Assembly: GCF_001665685.1 (NCBI RefSeq)
Contig: NZ_LZTB01000030.1
Location: 1-64,000, forward strand
DNA length: 64,000 nucleotides
From: Mycobacterium sp. 852013-50091_SCH5140682
Lineage (GTDB): Bacteria > Actinomycetota > Actinomycetes > Mycobacteriales > Mycobacteriaceae
Direction of reading: 5' to 3'
The translations under genes were made by a program, and so were the position numbers. Below the pieces are notes generated by a model that saw only the letters and a program-made list of their open reading frames with translations, had not been told where the DNA came from and did no database searches. Shown here one piece after another: positions 1-7,562 of this stretch (positions within the stretch are counted from its first letter, which is position 1; each line of letters begins with the position of its first letter).

Positions 1-87
1 CCGTGGTACTGGGGTCCGCCGCCAGCTCCGCCCCCGCCGTGGGGCTACCCGGGGTATGCGGGCTGGGGCGGTGGTTGGGGCTGCTGA
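1..87 (+). CDS. C-terminal end of a Pro/Gly/Trp-rich protein (partial)
   Basis: The frame is open from the window edge and reads 28 codons before TGA at 85-87. The visible tail consists almost only of Pro, Gly, Trp, Tyr and Ala and ends in GWGC. Such low-complexity tails occur on mycobacterial membrane or exported proteins, but the part seen is too short to name a family. It converges on the CadD-like gene that ends at 106, leaving 18 bases between them. Because the start lies outside the window, both the frame choice and the product are uncertain. Confidence 0.5.
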   Translation, partial: PWYWGPPPAPPPPWGYPGYAGWGGGWGC

Positions 88-105
88 CAGACGCCCCTCG
101 TCACG

Positions 106-699
106 TCACAACCCGAACGCGTTGCCCTCGACGAGGATCCGTAGCCCGATGCCGATGAGGATGACGGGCAGGATGATGTGTCCCCATCGCGACAGCGCTG
201 CCGCGATGGCGGGTCTGGCCGCGAGGTAGTAGCCCGCGGCACACCAGATCGCGACACCGACGAGGAACACCGCGACGTAGCCGACGATGCCCGCGACCGC
301 GAACACCGGGACGTAAACGCCGATGTTGTCCCCACCGTTGGCGAAGGTCACCACAGCGACGTGCAGTACGCCGACGCCGTCGTCGCGATCGACGTCCTCG
401 GCGCGGTCGTGACGTGAGCGCCACGCCAACCAGCCCGCGCGAACACCCAGTGCGACCGGGAGCAGCCCGAGGTACGGGACGGCATCCTCGGGCAGCAGCG
501 TCGCACCGAGCGCGCCGAGCACCGAGACGGCGACGATCGCACTGAAGCCCAAGTACTGGCCGGCGACTACCCGCGTCACTGCCGCCCGCCCGCCCTCGGC
601 CCGGCCGAAGAACACCGTGAGCATCACCAAGTCGTCGACATTGGTGACGGCGAACATCGCGGCTGCCTGTCCGACAAGCGCGAGTTCCACCGGGGGCAC
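106..699 (-). CDS. Cadmium resistance transporter family (CadD-like) membrane protein
   Basis: This 197-residue protein is almost entirely hydrophobic, with about five to six predicted membrane segments. The first helix carries the polar pair in AVTNVDDLVML, as in CadD/LysE-superfamily exporters, and NGGDNIGVYVPVF near residue 120 is a second family-like signature. Such proteins export divalent cations or small solutes across the cytoplasmic membrane; the substrate here cannot be read from sequence. The start is GTG at 699-697, placed directly before the first helix. It is a single gene, with no metal-responsive regulator next to it. A short exported protein is encoded upstream on the same strand 60 bases away. 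Confidence 0.8.
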   Translation of the reverse strand: MPPVELALVGQAAAMFAVTNVDDLVMLTVFFGRAEGGRAAVTRVVAGQYLGFSAIVAVSVLGALGATLLPEDAVPYLGLLPVALGVRAGWLAWRSRHDRAEDVDRDDGVGVLHVAVVTFANGGDNIGVYVPVFAVAGIVGYVAVFLVGVAIWCAAGYYLAARPAIAAALSRWGHIILPVILIGIGLRILVEGNAFGL

Positions 700-759
700 G
701 CCTCACTTCCGGCCCCACCGCAGGGCCGAGAGCGAGACTAGAGCACGATCAGTCGGCGA

Positions 760-1026
760 TCAGTGCGGTACCGCGAAGCCCTCGGGCGTCGTGAAGGTGA
801 ACGGCGGTGTCGCCACTGAGGTTTCCGGTGATTTTCCTGCCGTCGTCTGGGTGACGGTCTGCCCGGTTGTCATCTCGGGCTGCGACTGCATCTGCAGGCC
901 GCCGGACGCACCGCTCGCGAGCAGCCCGACAGCTCCCATCGCCACCACGGCTGCCAGCCCTACACCGGCCGAAACGGTTTTGAGCCGTCTGTGATTCGTC
1001 TTCAATTCCACCTCTGACCACCCCAC
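760..1026 (-). CDS. Small exported or membrane-anchored protein, paralogue of the gene at 29530
   Basis: An 88-residue protein with a basic N-terminus (KTNHRRLK), one hydrophobic segment at about residues 22-38 (AAVVAMGAVGLLASG) and a Thr/Pro-rich tail ending GFAVPH. No enzyme motif is visible. The same plan and similar wording recur in the 80-residue protein at 29530-29772 (TVTxTT, PxTSxAxP, GFAxxH), so the two form a small family. The start at GTG 1026 gives the longest frame; GTG 1011, behind GGGG, is a plausible alternative that removes five residues. The single helix is probably an uncleaved anchor or a signal peptide. Function unknown. Confidence 0.6.
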   Translation of the reverse strand: MGWSEVELKTNHRRLKTVSAGVGLAAVVAMGAVGLLASGASGGLQMQSQPEMTTGQTVTQTTAGKSPETSVATPPFTFTTPEGFAVPH

Positions 1027-1199
1027 TTGGTCACCGGTAACCCCGCCCGGGTTGAGCGGGTCTTACCAGTTGCAATCAACGGCTCACAGCGGTTATTCCG
1101 AGATTTCCCAACTTTTTCGATCCGAACCCACAGTCGCCCGCCGCGAAACAACCAGCAATGGGCCAGTTTTCGCATGTCAGAACGGCCGCGGCAAGGTCG

Positions 1200-1763
1200 C
1201 TAGCGCAGCGCGTTGATTCTCCGCTCGATGGCGGCCACGGCGTGCTCGGCCCATCGAATGTTCTCCTGCTCGAACGAGATTCCGCGCAGCAGGGTCAGGT
1301 AGGGGCCCACCCGTTCGGCCTCGTTGAGGTACTGCTCTTCGGTGCGCCCGCCCAACAGAAGAGCCCGCCCCCGTTCGTAGCGAGCAAGTTTCGCCGTGGC
1401 GCGTTGTGCGAATTCAGCAACCAGTTCGCGCACCGCCGCGGCGTCACCGGCGTCCACCGCAGCCACCTTGACCAGTAGCTCGTCGCGCAGCATCGAAGGT
1501 TTGGGCGGCGTCGCAGTGAACTGCCTGAGCGTGGCGCGGCCGGCGTCGGTCAGTGAGTACATCCGCTTGTTGGGACGCCGGTCCTGTTGGACCACGCGCG
1601 CCTGGATCAGTCCGTCCTCGGCCAACCGGTCGAGCTCGCGGTAGAGCTGCTGAGGTGTCGCCATCCAGAAGTTGGCCACCGAGGCGTCGAACGCCTTGGC
1701 CAGGTCGTAGCCCGACGATTCGCCGTCGAGCAGGGCGGCGAGCACCGCATCACGAAGCGCCAC
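1200..1763 (-). CDS. PadR-family transcriptional regulator
   Basis: About 187 residues. The N-terminal winged helix reads MALRDAVLAALLDGESSGYD and then NFWMATPQQLYRELDRL, which is the characteristic PadR motif, with basic wing residues (QDRRPNKRMYSLT) after it. The C-terminal half (from about residue 85) is the Vir_act_alpha_C type helical dimerisation region with many Arg/Glu. I place the start at GTG 1763 because PadR proteins normally begin right at MALR; the frame extends to 1781 without a better start. It is divergent from an NTF2-like protein and an LLM oxidoreductase, its likely targets. The effector is unknown. Confidence 0.85.
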   Translation of the reverse strand: MALRDAVLAALLDGESSGYDLAKAFDASVANFWMATPQQLYRELDRLAEDGLIQARVVQQDRRPNKRMYSLTDAGRATLRQFTATPPKPSMLRDELLVKVAAVDAGDAAAVRELVAEFAQRATAKLARYERGRALLLGGRTEEQYLNEAERVGPYLTLLRGISFEQENIRWAEHAVAAIERRINALR

Positions 1764-1783
1764 GTCGGGATCGTACAACACGA

Positions 1784-1867
1784 ATAGTCATCAAATTGAT
1801 TAATCAGCCCCTAGACATCGAGGCTGCGGATCGTTACCGTGGCTTCAATACTCAACAAATTGACTAT
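1784..1867. promoter_or_regulatory. Divergent promoter region with inverted ATAGTCA half-sites
   Basis: The 116-base gap between the PadR gene and the NTF2-like gene is clearly AT-richer than its surroundings. ATAGTCA at 1784-1790 is repeated in inverted orientation as TGACTAT at 1861-1867, each next to a CAAATTGA-like stretch. PadR regulators usually bind inverted repeats in their own divergent promoter. Binding here is inferred, not seen. Confidence 0.4.
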
Positions 1868-1879
1868 GCGAGGTGTGGG

Positions 1880-2290
1880 ATGCATCCGTTCCGACAGGCC
1901 GTCGAAGCCCGCGATGAAGCCGCCATAGCGGCCCTTCTGGCCGACGACGTGGTGTTCACCAGCCCGGTGGCGTTCAAGCCCTATCCCGGCAAGCCGATCA
2001 CTGCCGCGATCCTGCGCGGGGTCATGCGGGTGTTCGAGGACTTCCACTACATCCGTGAGATCGCCGACGCAGGTGGACGCGATCACGCCCTGGTGTTCGA
2101 GGCGAATGTGGCCGACAAAAAGATCACCGGGTGCGACTTCCTGCACATGAACGACGACGGCCTCATCGACGACTTCATGGTGATGGTGCGGCCGCTGTCG
2201 GGCGCCCAGGCGCTGTCCGAGGCGATGGCCGCACAGTTCGGCCGCATCCAGGCCGAGGCGCTCGACGAGATCAGCGCCCAGCAGGCCTAG
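1880..2290 (+). CDS. NTF2-like (SnoaL/DUF4440-type) protein
   Basis: A 136-residue protein that begins MHPFRQAVEARDEAAIAALL and continues DDVVFTSPVAFKPYPG, the usual opening of the NTF2-like alpha+beta barrel with its cone-shaped cavity. Later strands (HALVFEANVADKKITGCD, DDGLIDDFMVMVRPL) complete the fold. Members act as small isomerases, hydrolases or ligand carriers; no catalytic pair can be assigned here. ATG 1880 is chosen because GAGGTGTGGG stands before it and because it starts at the first helix. The frame is open far upstream, but that part overlaps the PadR gene. It is probably co-transcribed with the LLM oxidoreductase 26 bases downstream. Confidence 0.75.
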   Translation: MHPFRQAVEARDEAAIAALLADDVVFTSPVAFKPYPGKPITAAILRGVMRVFEDFHYIREIADAGGRDHALVFEANVADKKITGCDFLHMNDDGLIDDFMVMVRPLSGAQALSEAMAAQFGRIQAEALDEISAQQA

Positions 2291-2316
2291 CCGCGACGAG
2301 ACAGAGGAATTCGAAC

Positions 2317-3360
2317 ATGCGCATCGGTTTGGGAATCAACTACGCCGGAGGATTCAAGGACGTCGCGGCCGAGGTCGCCGACCTGGAACGGGCAGGCATC
2401 GACATCGTCTTTGTGCCAGAAGCATATTCATTCGACGCGGTCAGCGCGCTGGGCTATCTGGCCGCCTCCACCGAGCGGGTTCAACTGGCTTCGGGCATTC
2501 TGCAGATCTACACCCGCACACCCACGCTGACCGCGATGACGGCAGCCGGGTTGGACTACGTGTCCGACGGCAGGTTCATCCTGGGACTGGGCGCTTCGGG
2601 CCCACAGGTCATCGAGGGTTTCCACGGCGTGCCCTACGACGCGCCTATCGCGCGTACCCGCGAAATCATCGACATCTGCCGCCGCGTGTGGCGCCGCGAA
2701 GCTCTCGAGTTCGCCGGTGACCACTACACCATCCCGCTACCGGCTGACCGGGGCACGGGTCTTGGCAAGGCCCTCAAACTCATCAATCATCCGGTCCGCG
2801 AACGTATTCCGATCTTGCTCGCCGCGCTGGGACCGAAGAATGTCGAGCTGGCCGCCGAGGCCGCCGAGGGTTGGCAGCCGATCTTCTACCTGCCCGAGAA
2901 AGCCGGCGAGGTGTGGGGCGACGCGTTGGCTGCCGGGCAGGCCAAACGCGATCCCGCGCTGGGCCCGCTCGAGGTCTACGCCAGCCCCGTACTGGCCATC
3001 GGTGACGACGTCGAACCGCTGCGCGAGTTCGTCAAACCCCATGTGGCGCTCTACATCGGCGGCATGGGCGCCAAGGAGAAGAACTTCTATCACCGCCTGG
3101 CCACCCGCTACGGCTATGGCGCACAGGCTGATCGGATCCAGGAGCTGTACCTCGCCGGTGAGAAGGACGCCGCGGCCAAGGCCGTTCCCGACGACCTGAT
3201 CCGGGACATCTCCCTGATCGGCTCCGCCGGGTTCGTCAAAGAACGCGTGCAGGCCTTCCGGGAATCGGGTGTCACGGTCCTCAACGTGGTCCCGATCGCC
3301 GCGACGACAGCCGACCGGGTGAAGCTCATCGAGCAGTTGCGCGACCTCACAAACGAGTAG
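2317..3360 (+). CDS. LLM-class (F420-dependent type) oxidoreductase
   Basis: A 347-residue bacterial-luciferase-like TIM barrel. It starts MRIGLGINYAGG and shows the family stretches VFVPEAYSFDAVSALGYLA (residues 31-49), QLASGILQIYTRTP, SDGRFILGLGASGP and PILLAALGPKNVELAAE. In mycobacteria these usually use reduced F420 (some use FMN) to reduce or oxidise ketones, alcohols or ring systems. The substrate is not predictable. ATG 2317 has the ribosome-binding sequence AGAGGAA eight bases upstream. It follows the NTF2-like gene closely, so the PadR regulator probably controls both. A palindrome overlaps its stop codon. Confidence 0.85.
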   Translation: MRIGLGINYAGGFKDVAAEVADLERAGIDIVFVPEAYSFDAVSALGYLAASTERVQLASGILQIYTRTPTLTAMTAAGLDYVSDGRFILGLGASGPQVIEGFHGVPYDAPIARTREIIDICRRVWRREALEFAGDHYTIPLPADRGTGLGKALKLINHPVRERIPILLAALGPKNVELAAEAAEGWQPIFYLPEKAGEVWGDALAAGQAKRDPALGPLEVYASPVLAIGDDVEPLREFVKPHVALYIGGMGAKEKNFYHRLATRYGYGAQADRIQELYLAGEKDAAAKAVPDDLIRDISLIGSAGFVKERVQAFRESGVTVLNVVPIAATTADRVKLIEQLRDLTNE

Positions 3361-3406
3361 TCCACTACTCAATCCACCGGGCTTTCGGCGGCCTAGCGTT
3401 TCGCAC
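3355..3406 (+). promoter_or_regulatory. Palindrome and leaderless promoter for the hydroxylase/GlcNAc-transferase cassette
   Basis: GAGTAGTCCACTACTC (3355-3370) is a hairpin or operator with 7-base arms. TAGCGT (3394-3399) fits the mycobacterial -10 pattern TANNNT and stands exactly 7 bases before the ATG at 3407, the spacing expected for a leaderless transcript. No Shine-Dalgarno sequence precedes that ATG. No clear -35 element is visible. Confidence 0.45.
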
Positions 3407-3676
3407 ATGCCTTCCGAACAGCACGTCATCGATCAGGTGATCGCCACCTACGGGCCGATCATCAATCTCGCCGAGCGCCCCGAGGCGCTCATCGAGATCA
3501 TGCGCCGATATGTCCTGGACGATCTCGACGGAGGACTCCCGGGCGGAACACCGCCGCCCCCTCCGCCGGATCCCTGCCGGGTCCTGGAGGAAGTCACGCT
3601 CAACGAGGTGATGCGTCAACTGCTCAAGGTCAGCCGCGACGTCGCCGCGCTCAACAAACGACTCGACGCGCGCTAG
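3407..3676 (+). CDS. Small protein with a six-proline tract, candidate substrate of the neighbouring enzymes
   Basis: 89 residues in three parts: a helical N-terminus (residues 1-40, MPSEQHVIDQVIATYGP), a flexible linker GGLPGGTPPPPPPDPCR with six consecutive prolines at 49-54, and a C-terminal helix (residues 59-87, probably amphipathic). It has no signal peptide or membrane segment, so it should be cytoplasmic. Its stop is 2 bases before the GlcNAc-transferase start, which itself overlaps the prolyl hydroxylase gene. The proline tract is the obvious candidate site for hydroxylation and sugar attachment, but this is inference from context only. I do not recognise the family. Confidence 0.7.
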   Translation: MPSEQHVIDQVIATYGPIINLAERPEALIEIMRRYVLDDLDGGLPGGTPPPPPPDPCRVLEEVTLNEVMRQLLKVSRDVAALNKRLDAR

Positions 3677-3678
3677 CC

Positions 3679-4566
3679 ATGTCCGACCTGCCCCGGATCT
3701 ACGTGCAGATCCCCGCATATCGCGACACCGAGCTGCCCAAAACGCTGCTGGATCTGTACGGCAAGGCCGCCGCGCCGGAACGGTTGCGTACGTGCGTGAT
3801 CTGGCAGCACGCCTCGCACGAGTCGCTGCCGCGCGAGGTGTGGGAGCTGCCGGGGATCGAAATCGTCGACATCGACGCCGACCGCAGCCGCGGCTGCAAC
3901 TGGGCCCGCTCGATGGCGCAACAACGTTGGCAGGACGAGGAATACACCCTCATCATCGACTCCCACCACCGGTTCGCCCGCGGCTGGGACGATAAGGCGA
4001 TCGCGATGCACCGGCAGCTGCGCGAGCAGGGTGTCCGTAAACCGTTGCTGACCGCCTACTTACCGGCCTACGACCCACAACGCGAACCCGGGGCACGACG
4101 TAAGCGACCCTATCGGATCATCCCGTACGGCAGGGACCGTGGCATCCTCACCAAGCTGGCCAGCACACCCATACCGTGGTGGACAAGCCTCACCGAACCC
4201 GTTGTCGCGGACTTCGTGTCGCTGCACTTCATCTTCACCGCAGGCGAGTTCAATCGCGACATCCGCTTCAGCCCCCGCATCTACTTCTTCGGTGACGAGG
4301 TGGTGACGAGCGTTCGGGCGTATACCCACGGATACGACCTGTATCACCCGCACCGCATCCTGGGCTGGCATTGCTTCGACCGGGCCGGCCGGATCCCGCA
4401 CTGGAACGATCACCCCGACTGGCACCAGCAGCACGAGAGATCGCTGTCGGTGATGCGCCGGTTCTTCGCCGGTGACTATATCGACGACGTGCTCGTCCTG
4501 GGCGCCGAACGTACCGTCGCCGATTTCGAAAACCACACTCTCACACCGCTTGTCGCCCTTCGATGA
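3679..4566 (+). CDS. Skp1-type GlcNAc-transferase (Gnt1-like, GlcNAc family) glycosyltransferase
   Basis: 295 residues, cytoplasmic, of the family typified by Dictyostelium Gnt1, which adds GlcNAc to hydroxyproline of Skp1. Seen here: the opening IYVQIPAYRD (residues 7-16), RGCNWARSMAQ (71-81) where the family binds the nucleotide sugar, IIDSHHRF (92-99) with the DxH form of the metal motif, FFGDEV (203-208) and RAYTHGYDLYHP (213-224), a near match to the family block R-x-x-THGYD. The donor is presumably UDP-GlcNAc, as in characterised members. The downstream ATGA overlap couples it to a prolyl 4-hydroxylase, which mirrors the eukaryotic pathway and strongly supports hydroxyproline as acceptor. 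Confidence 0.75.
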   Translation: MSDLPRIYVQIPAYRDTELPKTLLDLYGKAAAPERLRTCVIWQHASHESLPREVWELPGIEIVDIDADRSRGCNWARSMAQQRWQDEEYTLIIDSHHRFARGWDDKAIAMHRQLREQGVRKPLLTAYLPAYDPQREPGARRKRPYRIIPYGRDRGILTKLASTPIPWWTSLTEPVVADFVSLHFIFTAGEFNRDIRFSPRIYFFGDEVVTSVRAYTHGYDLYHPHRILGWHCFDRAGRIPHWNDHPDWHQQHERSLSVMRRFFAGDYIDDVLVLGAERTVADFENHTLTPLVALR

Positions 4567-5171
4567 GCACCCTCGCGCAGCGCCTGGAGCACGACCGCAT
4601 CGCGTGGGACGACGATTTCCTCACCCCGCGGGAGTGTGCGACCTTCGTCGAAGGGCTGGAGTTCGCGTTGTGGCGGCGCAGTTCTGTGGTGTCCCGCTCA
4701 CCGGCCGGCCATCTGAAGTCCTTCCAGTCGCCGCGGCGGACCAGCCAATCGACCACGCAGTATTGGTTTCCCGACGATCTGCGCCCACGGCTGGCCGACC
4801 TCGAGTCGGCGGTGTGCACTGCGCTCGGCGTCGACGCGGCGCGCCTCGAATACTGGCAGGCGTTGCGCTATGGCTACCGCACAGGCTTCAAACGCCACCA
4901 TGACGCAGGCTTGTTCGCGGCCGAGCCGGGCGGCGAACGCGCCACAACCGTGCTGCTCTACCTGCACTCGCCCGACGAAGGCGGAAGCACCTGGTTTCCC
5001 AACCTGCACTTGAGCGTGGCCGCCCGCGCGGGACGCCTGCTGGCCTGGAAGAACCTGGCGCCGGACGGTTCTCCGGATCCGGTGATGGACCATGTGGCGC
5101 GGCAGGTACGCAAGGGCCGCAAGATCGCCCTGACGACATGGGCCAGGGTGCACCATGGGGCGCGTCAATAA
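4563..5171 (+). CDS. 2-oxoglutarate/Fe(II) oxygenase of the prolyl 4-hydroxylase type
   Basis: 202 residues with the complete P4H jelly-roll motif set. Iron ligands are H112 and D114 in FKRHHDAG and H177 in MDHVARQ. K187 in GRKIALTTW lies exactly ten residues after the distal His, as in animal prolyl 4-hydroxylases, and should bind the 2-oxoglutarate carboxylate. RATTVLLYL and GGSTWFPNL match the conserved strands between them. The absence of a signal peptide indicates a cytoplasmic enzyme, like Dictyostelium PhyA. ATG 4563 overlaps the transferase stop (ATGA), so the two are translationally coupled. Prolyl hydroxylation of a neighbour-encoded protein is the best guess; free proline or another protein cannot be excluded. 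Confidence 0.8.
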   Translation: MSTLAQRLEHDRIAWDDDFLTPRECATFVEGLEFALWRRSSVVSRSPAGHLKSFQSPRRTSQSTTQYWFPDDLRPRLADLESAVCTALGVDAARLEYWQALRYGYRTGFKRHHDAGLFAAEPGGERATTVLLYLHSPDEGGSTWFPNLHLSVAARAGRLLAWKNLAPDGSPDPVMDHVARQVRKGRKIALTTWARVHHGARQ

Positions 5172-5208
5172 CGCTACACACGCAGGTCGCGGCAAATACG
5201 ATGCGATC

Positions 5209-6636
5209 GTGAACCAGCCCCCGGTCGCCACGTCCGACGACGCGGGCGGCACCGCGCTCGCGCAGCGCCAGATCGTGTTCATGGTTGCCGCGCTCGTCGC
5301 GTCGGTGATCTCGTTCCAGCTCAACGCCACCATGGTGGCGCCGGCCTACCACGCCATCACCGCCGAGCTGGGTCCCAATGCGTTCGTGGCGATGTCGACG
5401 TACTTCTACCTCGCCGGGGCCATCGCCAACGTCGTGTTGATCCGGTGGAGTGACTACATCGGCCGCAAACGCGTGCTGCTCGCCATCATGATCGTGCTGT
5501 GCATCGGCACGGTGCTGTGCATCGTGTCCACCTCACTACCGCTGTTCGTCCTGGGCCGCGCCTTGCAGGGCGGGTCGAACATCACCTTCGGGCTGGCCTT
5601 CCTCATCATGCGTGAGCGGCTCAGCGGCCCGATGTTCGGCGTGTGCTGCGGCGTGATCTCCTCGATCAACGGCGGCGTGGCCGGTGGCGACGCCCTGCTG
5701 GGCGGGCTGATGGTCGATCACCTCGGGTTCCGGTCGATCTTCGTGCTGATCCTCGTCGTCGGGCTGTTGGGGCTCGGATTCGCCTGGAAATCAGTGCCTT
5801 CCGATGACCCCGGCAGCCGCTCGACGGGCCGGATGGACTGGCTCGGAGCGGCGCTCATCTCATTGACAGTGGCGGGCATCAACTTGTTCTTCGGCGCAGG
5901 CGGTCACCAGGGCTGGACCTCGGGGCCCGCGCTGACCTGGATCGCCGTCGCCGTGCTCGCCCTGATCGCGCTGGTCATCGTCGACAGCCGGGTGGCGCAC
6001 CCGCTGATGGCCATCAAACACATGCGCTCACGCGAGGCGTGGCCGCTGATCATCGTGACCATCCTGGTGATGGGTTCCTTCATGGTGGTCACCGGTTTCC
6101 TGGTACCTGCGCTGGCCGAGGACACCGACTCCGGTTTCGGCCACAACGCCACCATGACGGCACTGCTGTTCCTCACGCCGGCGTCGATCGTCCAGGTCAT
6201 CGCCGGCCCGTTCGTCGGCAGACTCGCCGTCCGCATCGGGTTCGTCACCGTGCTGCGGGCGGGAATCGTGCTCTCCGTTGCCGTTACGGCGCTGCTGGCG
6301 GTGTTCGCCAACCAGGAGAACATCTTCATCGGGCTGATGGTGCTCTACGGGCTGGCGTTCAACGCTGTGCTGTTGACGGCGATGAGCTCGCTGGGCGTCA
6401 TCCAGGCTTCCGACGAGGAGCCGGGTGCCTTGCCGGGCATCGCCAACGCCAGCTACGGCATCGGGGCGTCACTCGGATTCGCCTGGGCCGGGCCGATCGT
6501 CGGGTCGGGTACCGATACGACCTTTCAGCACGCGTTCTGGGTCTGCATGGCCATCGGTGCGGTCGCCCTGGTGTTCAGCGTCGTCCTGAAGCCCAAACCG
6601 GGCCCGTTGGTGGCGACGGTGGGGCTGTCCCACTAG
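5209..6636 (+). CDS. MFS transporter, DHA2-like (14-helix) type
   Basis: About 475 residues, rich in hydrophobic segments and consistent with 14 helices. The loop motif RWSDYIGRKRVLL (about residues 79-91) is the MFS motif A between helices 2 and 3, and GRALQGGSNITFG is the following helix. Drug:proton antiporters of this class export hydrophobic compounds or siderophore-like molecules; the substrate is unknown. I choose GTG 5209 because the ATG at 5155 would overlap the hydroxylase gene and adds a non-membrane N-terminus. The short 37-base gap allows co-transcription with the hydroxylase cassette, but a functional link is not shown. Confidence 0.8.
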   Translation: MNQPPVATSDDAGGTALAQRQIVFMVAALVASVISFQLNATMVAPAYHAITAELGPNAFVAMSTYFYLAGAIANVVLIRWSDYIGRKRVLLAIMIVLCIGTVLCIVSTSLPLFVLGRALQGGSNITFGLAFLIMRERLSGPMFGVCCGVISSINGGVAGGDALLGGLMVDHLGFRSIFVLILVVGLLGLGFAWKSVPSDDPGSRSTGRMDWLGAALISLTVAGINLFFGAGGHQGWTSGPALTWIAVAVLALIALVIVDSRVAHPLMAIKHMRSREAWPLIIVTILVMGSFMVVTGFLVPALAEDTDSGFGHNATMTALLFLTPASIVQVIAGPFVGRLAVRIGFVTVLRAGIVLSVAVTALLAVFANQENIFIGLMVLYGLAFNAVLLTAMSSLGVIQASDEEPGALPGIANASYGIGASLGFAWAGPIVGSGTDTTFQHAFWVCMAIGAVALVFSVVLKPKPGPLVATVGLSH

Positions 6637-6667
6637 CTCAGGCGCGCTCGGATTGCCCGGTGGCCAC

Positions 6668-7561
6668 TCAGGTGAAGTCAGCGACGACCTCGGCCACGCG
6701 GTGCACCTGATCGAGATCGGAACTGGTCGGGATCAAGTGGACCTCGTCAGTGCCGATCGCCACGAATCGTCGTAGGGTGTCTGCCAGTTCGTCCTGCGCA
6801 CCGGACCAGCCCGTGGTCGGCGCGATGGCATCGACGTACTCGGCGGGAATCCAGTTCATGTACCGCCGCAGATGGCGACGGATCTGGTCGCGGGCGGCAT
6901 CGGCAGGTCCTATGGCGAACCAGAACGACGTCGCCAGGTGCGGCGGCGGCTTGCCGGCCTGCGTCCAGGCGTCTCGGGCGACGTCGAACAACTCTTTCTG
7001 CTTGCCGGTATCGAGATCCATTGTGATGCCGGCCAATCCGTCGGCCCACGACGCGGCGTCGCGTACTGTCCTGGGACCGACCGTGCCGACCAACAACGGC
7101 GGCCCGCCAGCCCGTACCGGCGCCGGGCCGACCGGCAGCACCGAATCGGTGATCTTCTCCCCTGCCCATACCCGGCGCATGATCTCTGTTCGCTCGGCCA
7201 TTCCGCGCCTGGTCTGCGTCTTCGGGTCCGCACCCACCGCGTGATAATCCTCGTGCCGGCCGCCGATTCCGATACCTACCGTCAGCCGGCCGCCACTGAG
7301 TACATCACCGGTCGCCAAGGCCTTCGCGCACAGCACCGGGTCGTGCAACTGCGGCACGATCACGGTGGTGACCAGCCGCACCCTGTCGGTCCAGGCTGCC
7401 AGCGCACCCAGCAGCGTGAGGCTGTCCGGGTTGTCGAATGCAATGCGTTCACCCCAGCACAGCGACGAGAACGGGCCCTCGTCCACGGTTTTGGCCCACG
7501 ACTTGAGCAGCGCGGCATCAAGGCCCGGTTCCATCACCGGCATGGTCATCCCGACTCGCAT
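6668..7561 (-). CDS. LLM-class F420-type oxidoreductase
   Basis: A 297-residue luciferase-like oxidoreductase starting MRVGMTMPVMEPGLDAALL. Visible family blocks are WGERIAFDNPDSLTLLGAL, RVRLVTTVIVPQLHDPVLCA, SGGRLTVGIGIGGRHEDYHA and PPLLVGTVGPRTVRDAASWA, all in normal order and spacing. It resembles the short LLM subfamily that uses F420 in mycobacteria rather than FMN monooxygenases. It lies one base after the stop of the TehA-like gene on the same strand, so both are likely on one transcript. It converges with the MFS gene across 31 bases with no strong hairpin. Confidence 0.8.
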   Translation of the reverse strand: MRVGMTMPVMEPGLDAALLKSWAKTVDEGPFSSLCWGERIAFDNPDSLTLLGALAAWTDRVRLVTTVIVPQLHDPVLCAKALATGDVLSGGRLTVGIGIGGRHEDYHAVGADPKTQTRRGMAERTEIMRRVWAGEKITDSVLPVGPAPVRAGGPPLLVGTVGPRTVRDAASWADGLAGITMDLDTGKQKELFDVARDAWTQAGKPPPHLATSFWFAIGPADAARDQIRRHLRRYMNWIPAEYVDAIAPTTGWSGAQDELADTLRRFVAIGTDEVHLIPTSSDLDQVHRVAEVVADFT

Positions 7562-7562
7562 A

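Noticed and set aside
1029..1042. Near-palindrome GGTCACCGGTAACC before the small exported protein
   Set aside because: One mismatch pair, it overlaps the start region, and no regulator or second copy lies nearby; chance is likely in GC-rich DNA.
5155..5208. Upstream ATG for the MFS transporter
   Set aside because: It overlaps the hydroxylase gene, lacks a ribosome-binding site and adds a non-hydrophobic N-terminus atypical of the family.
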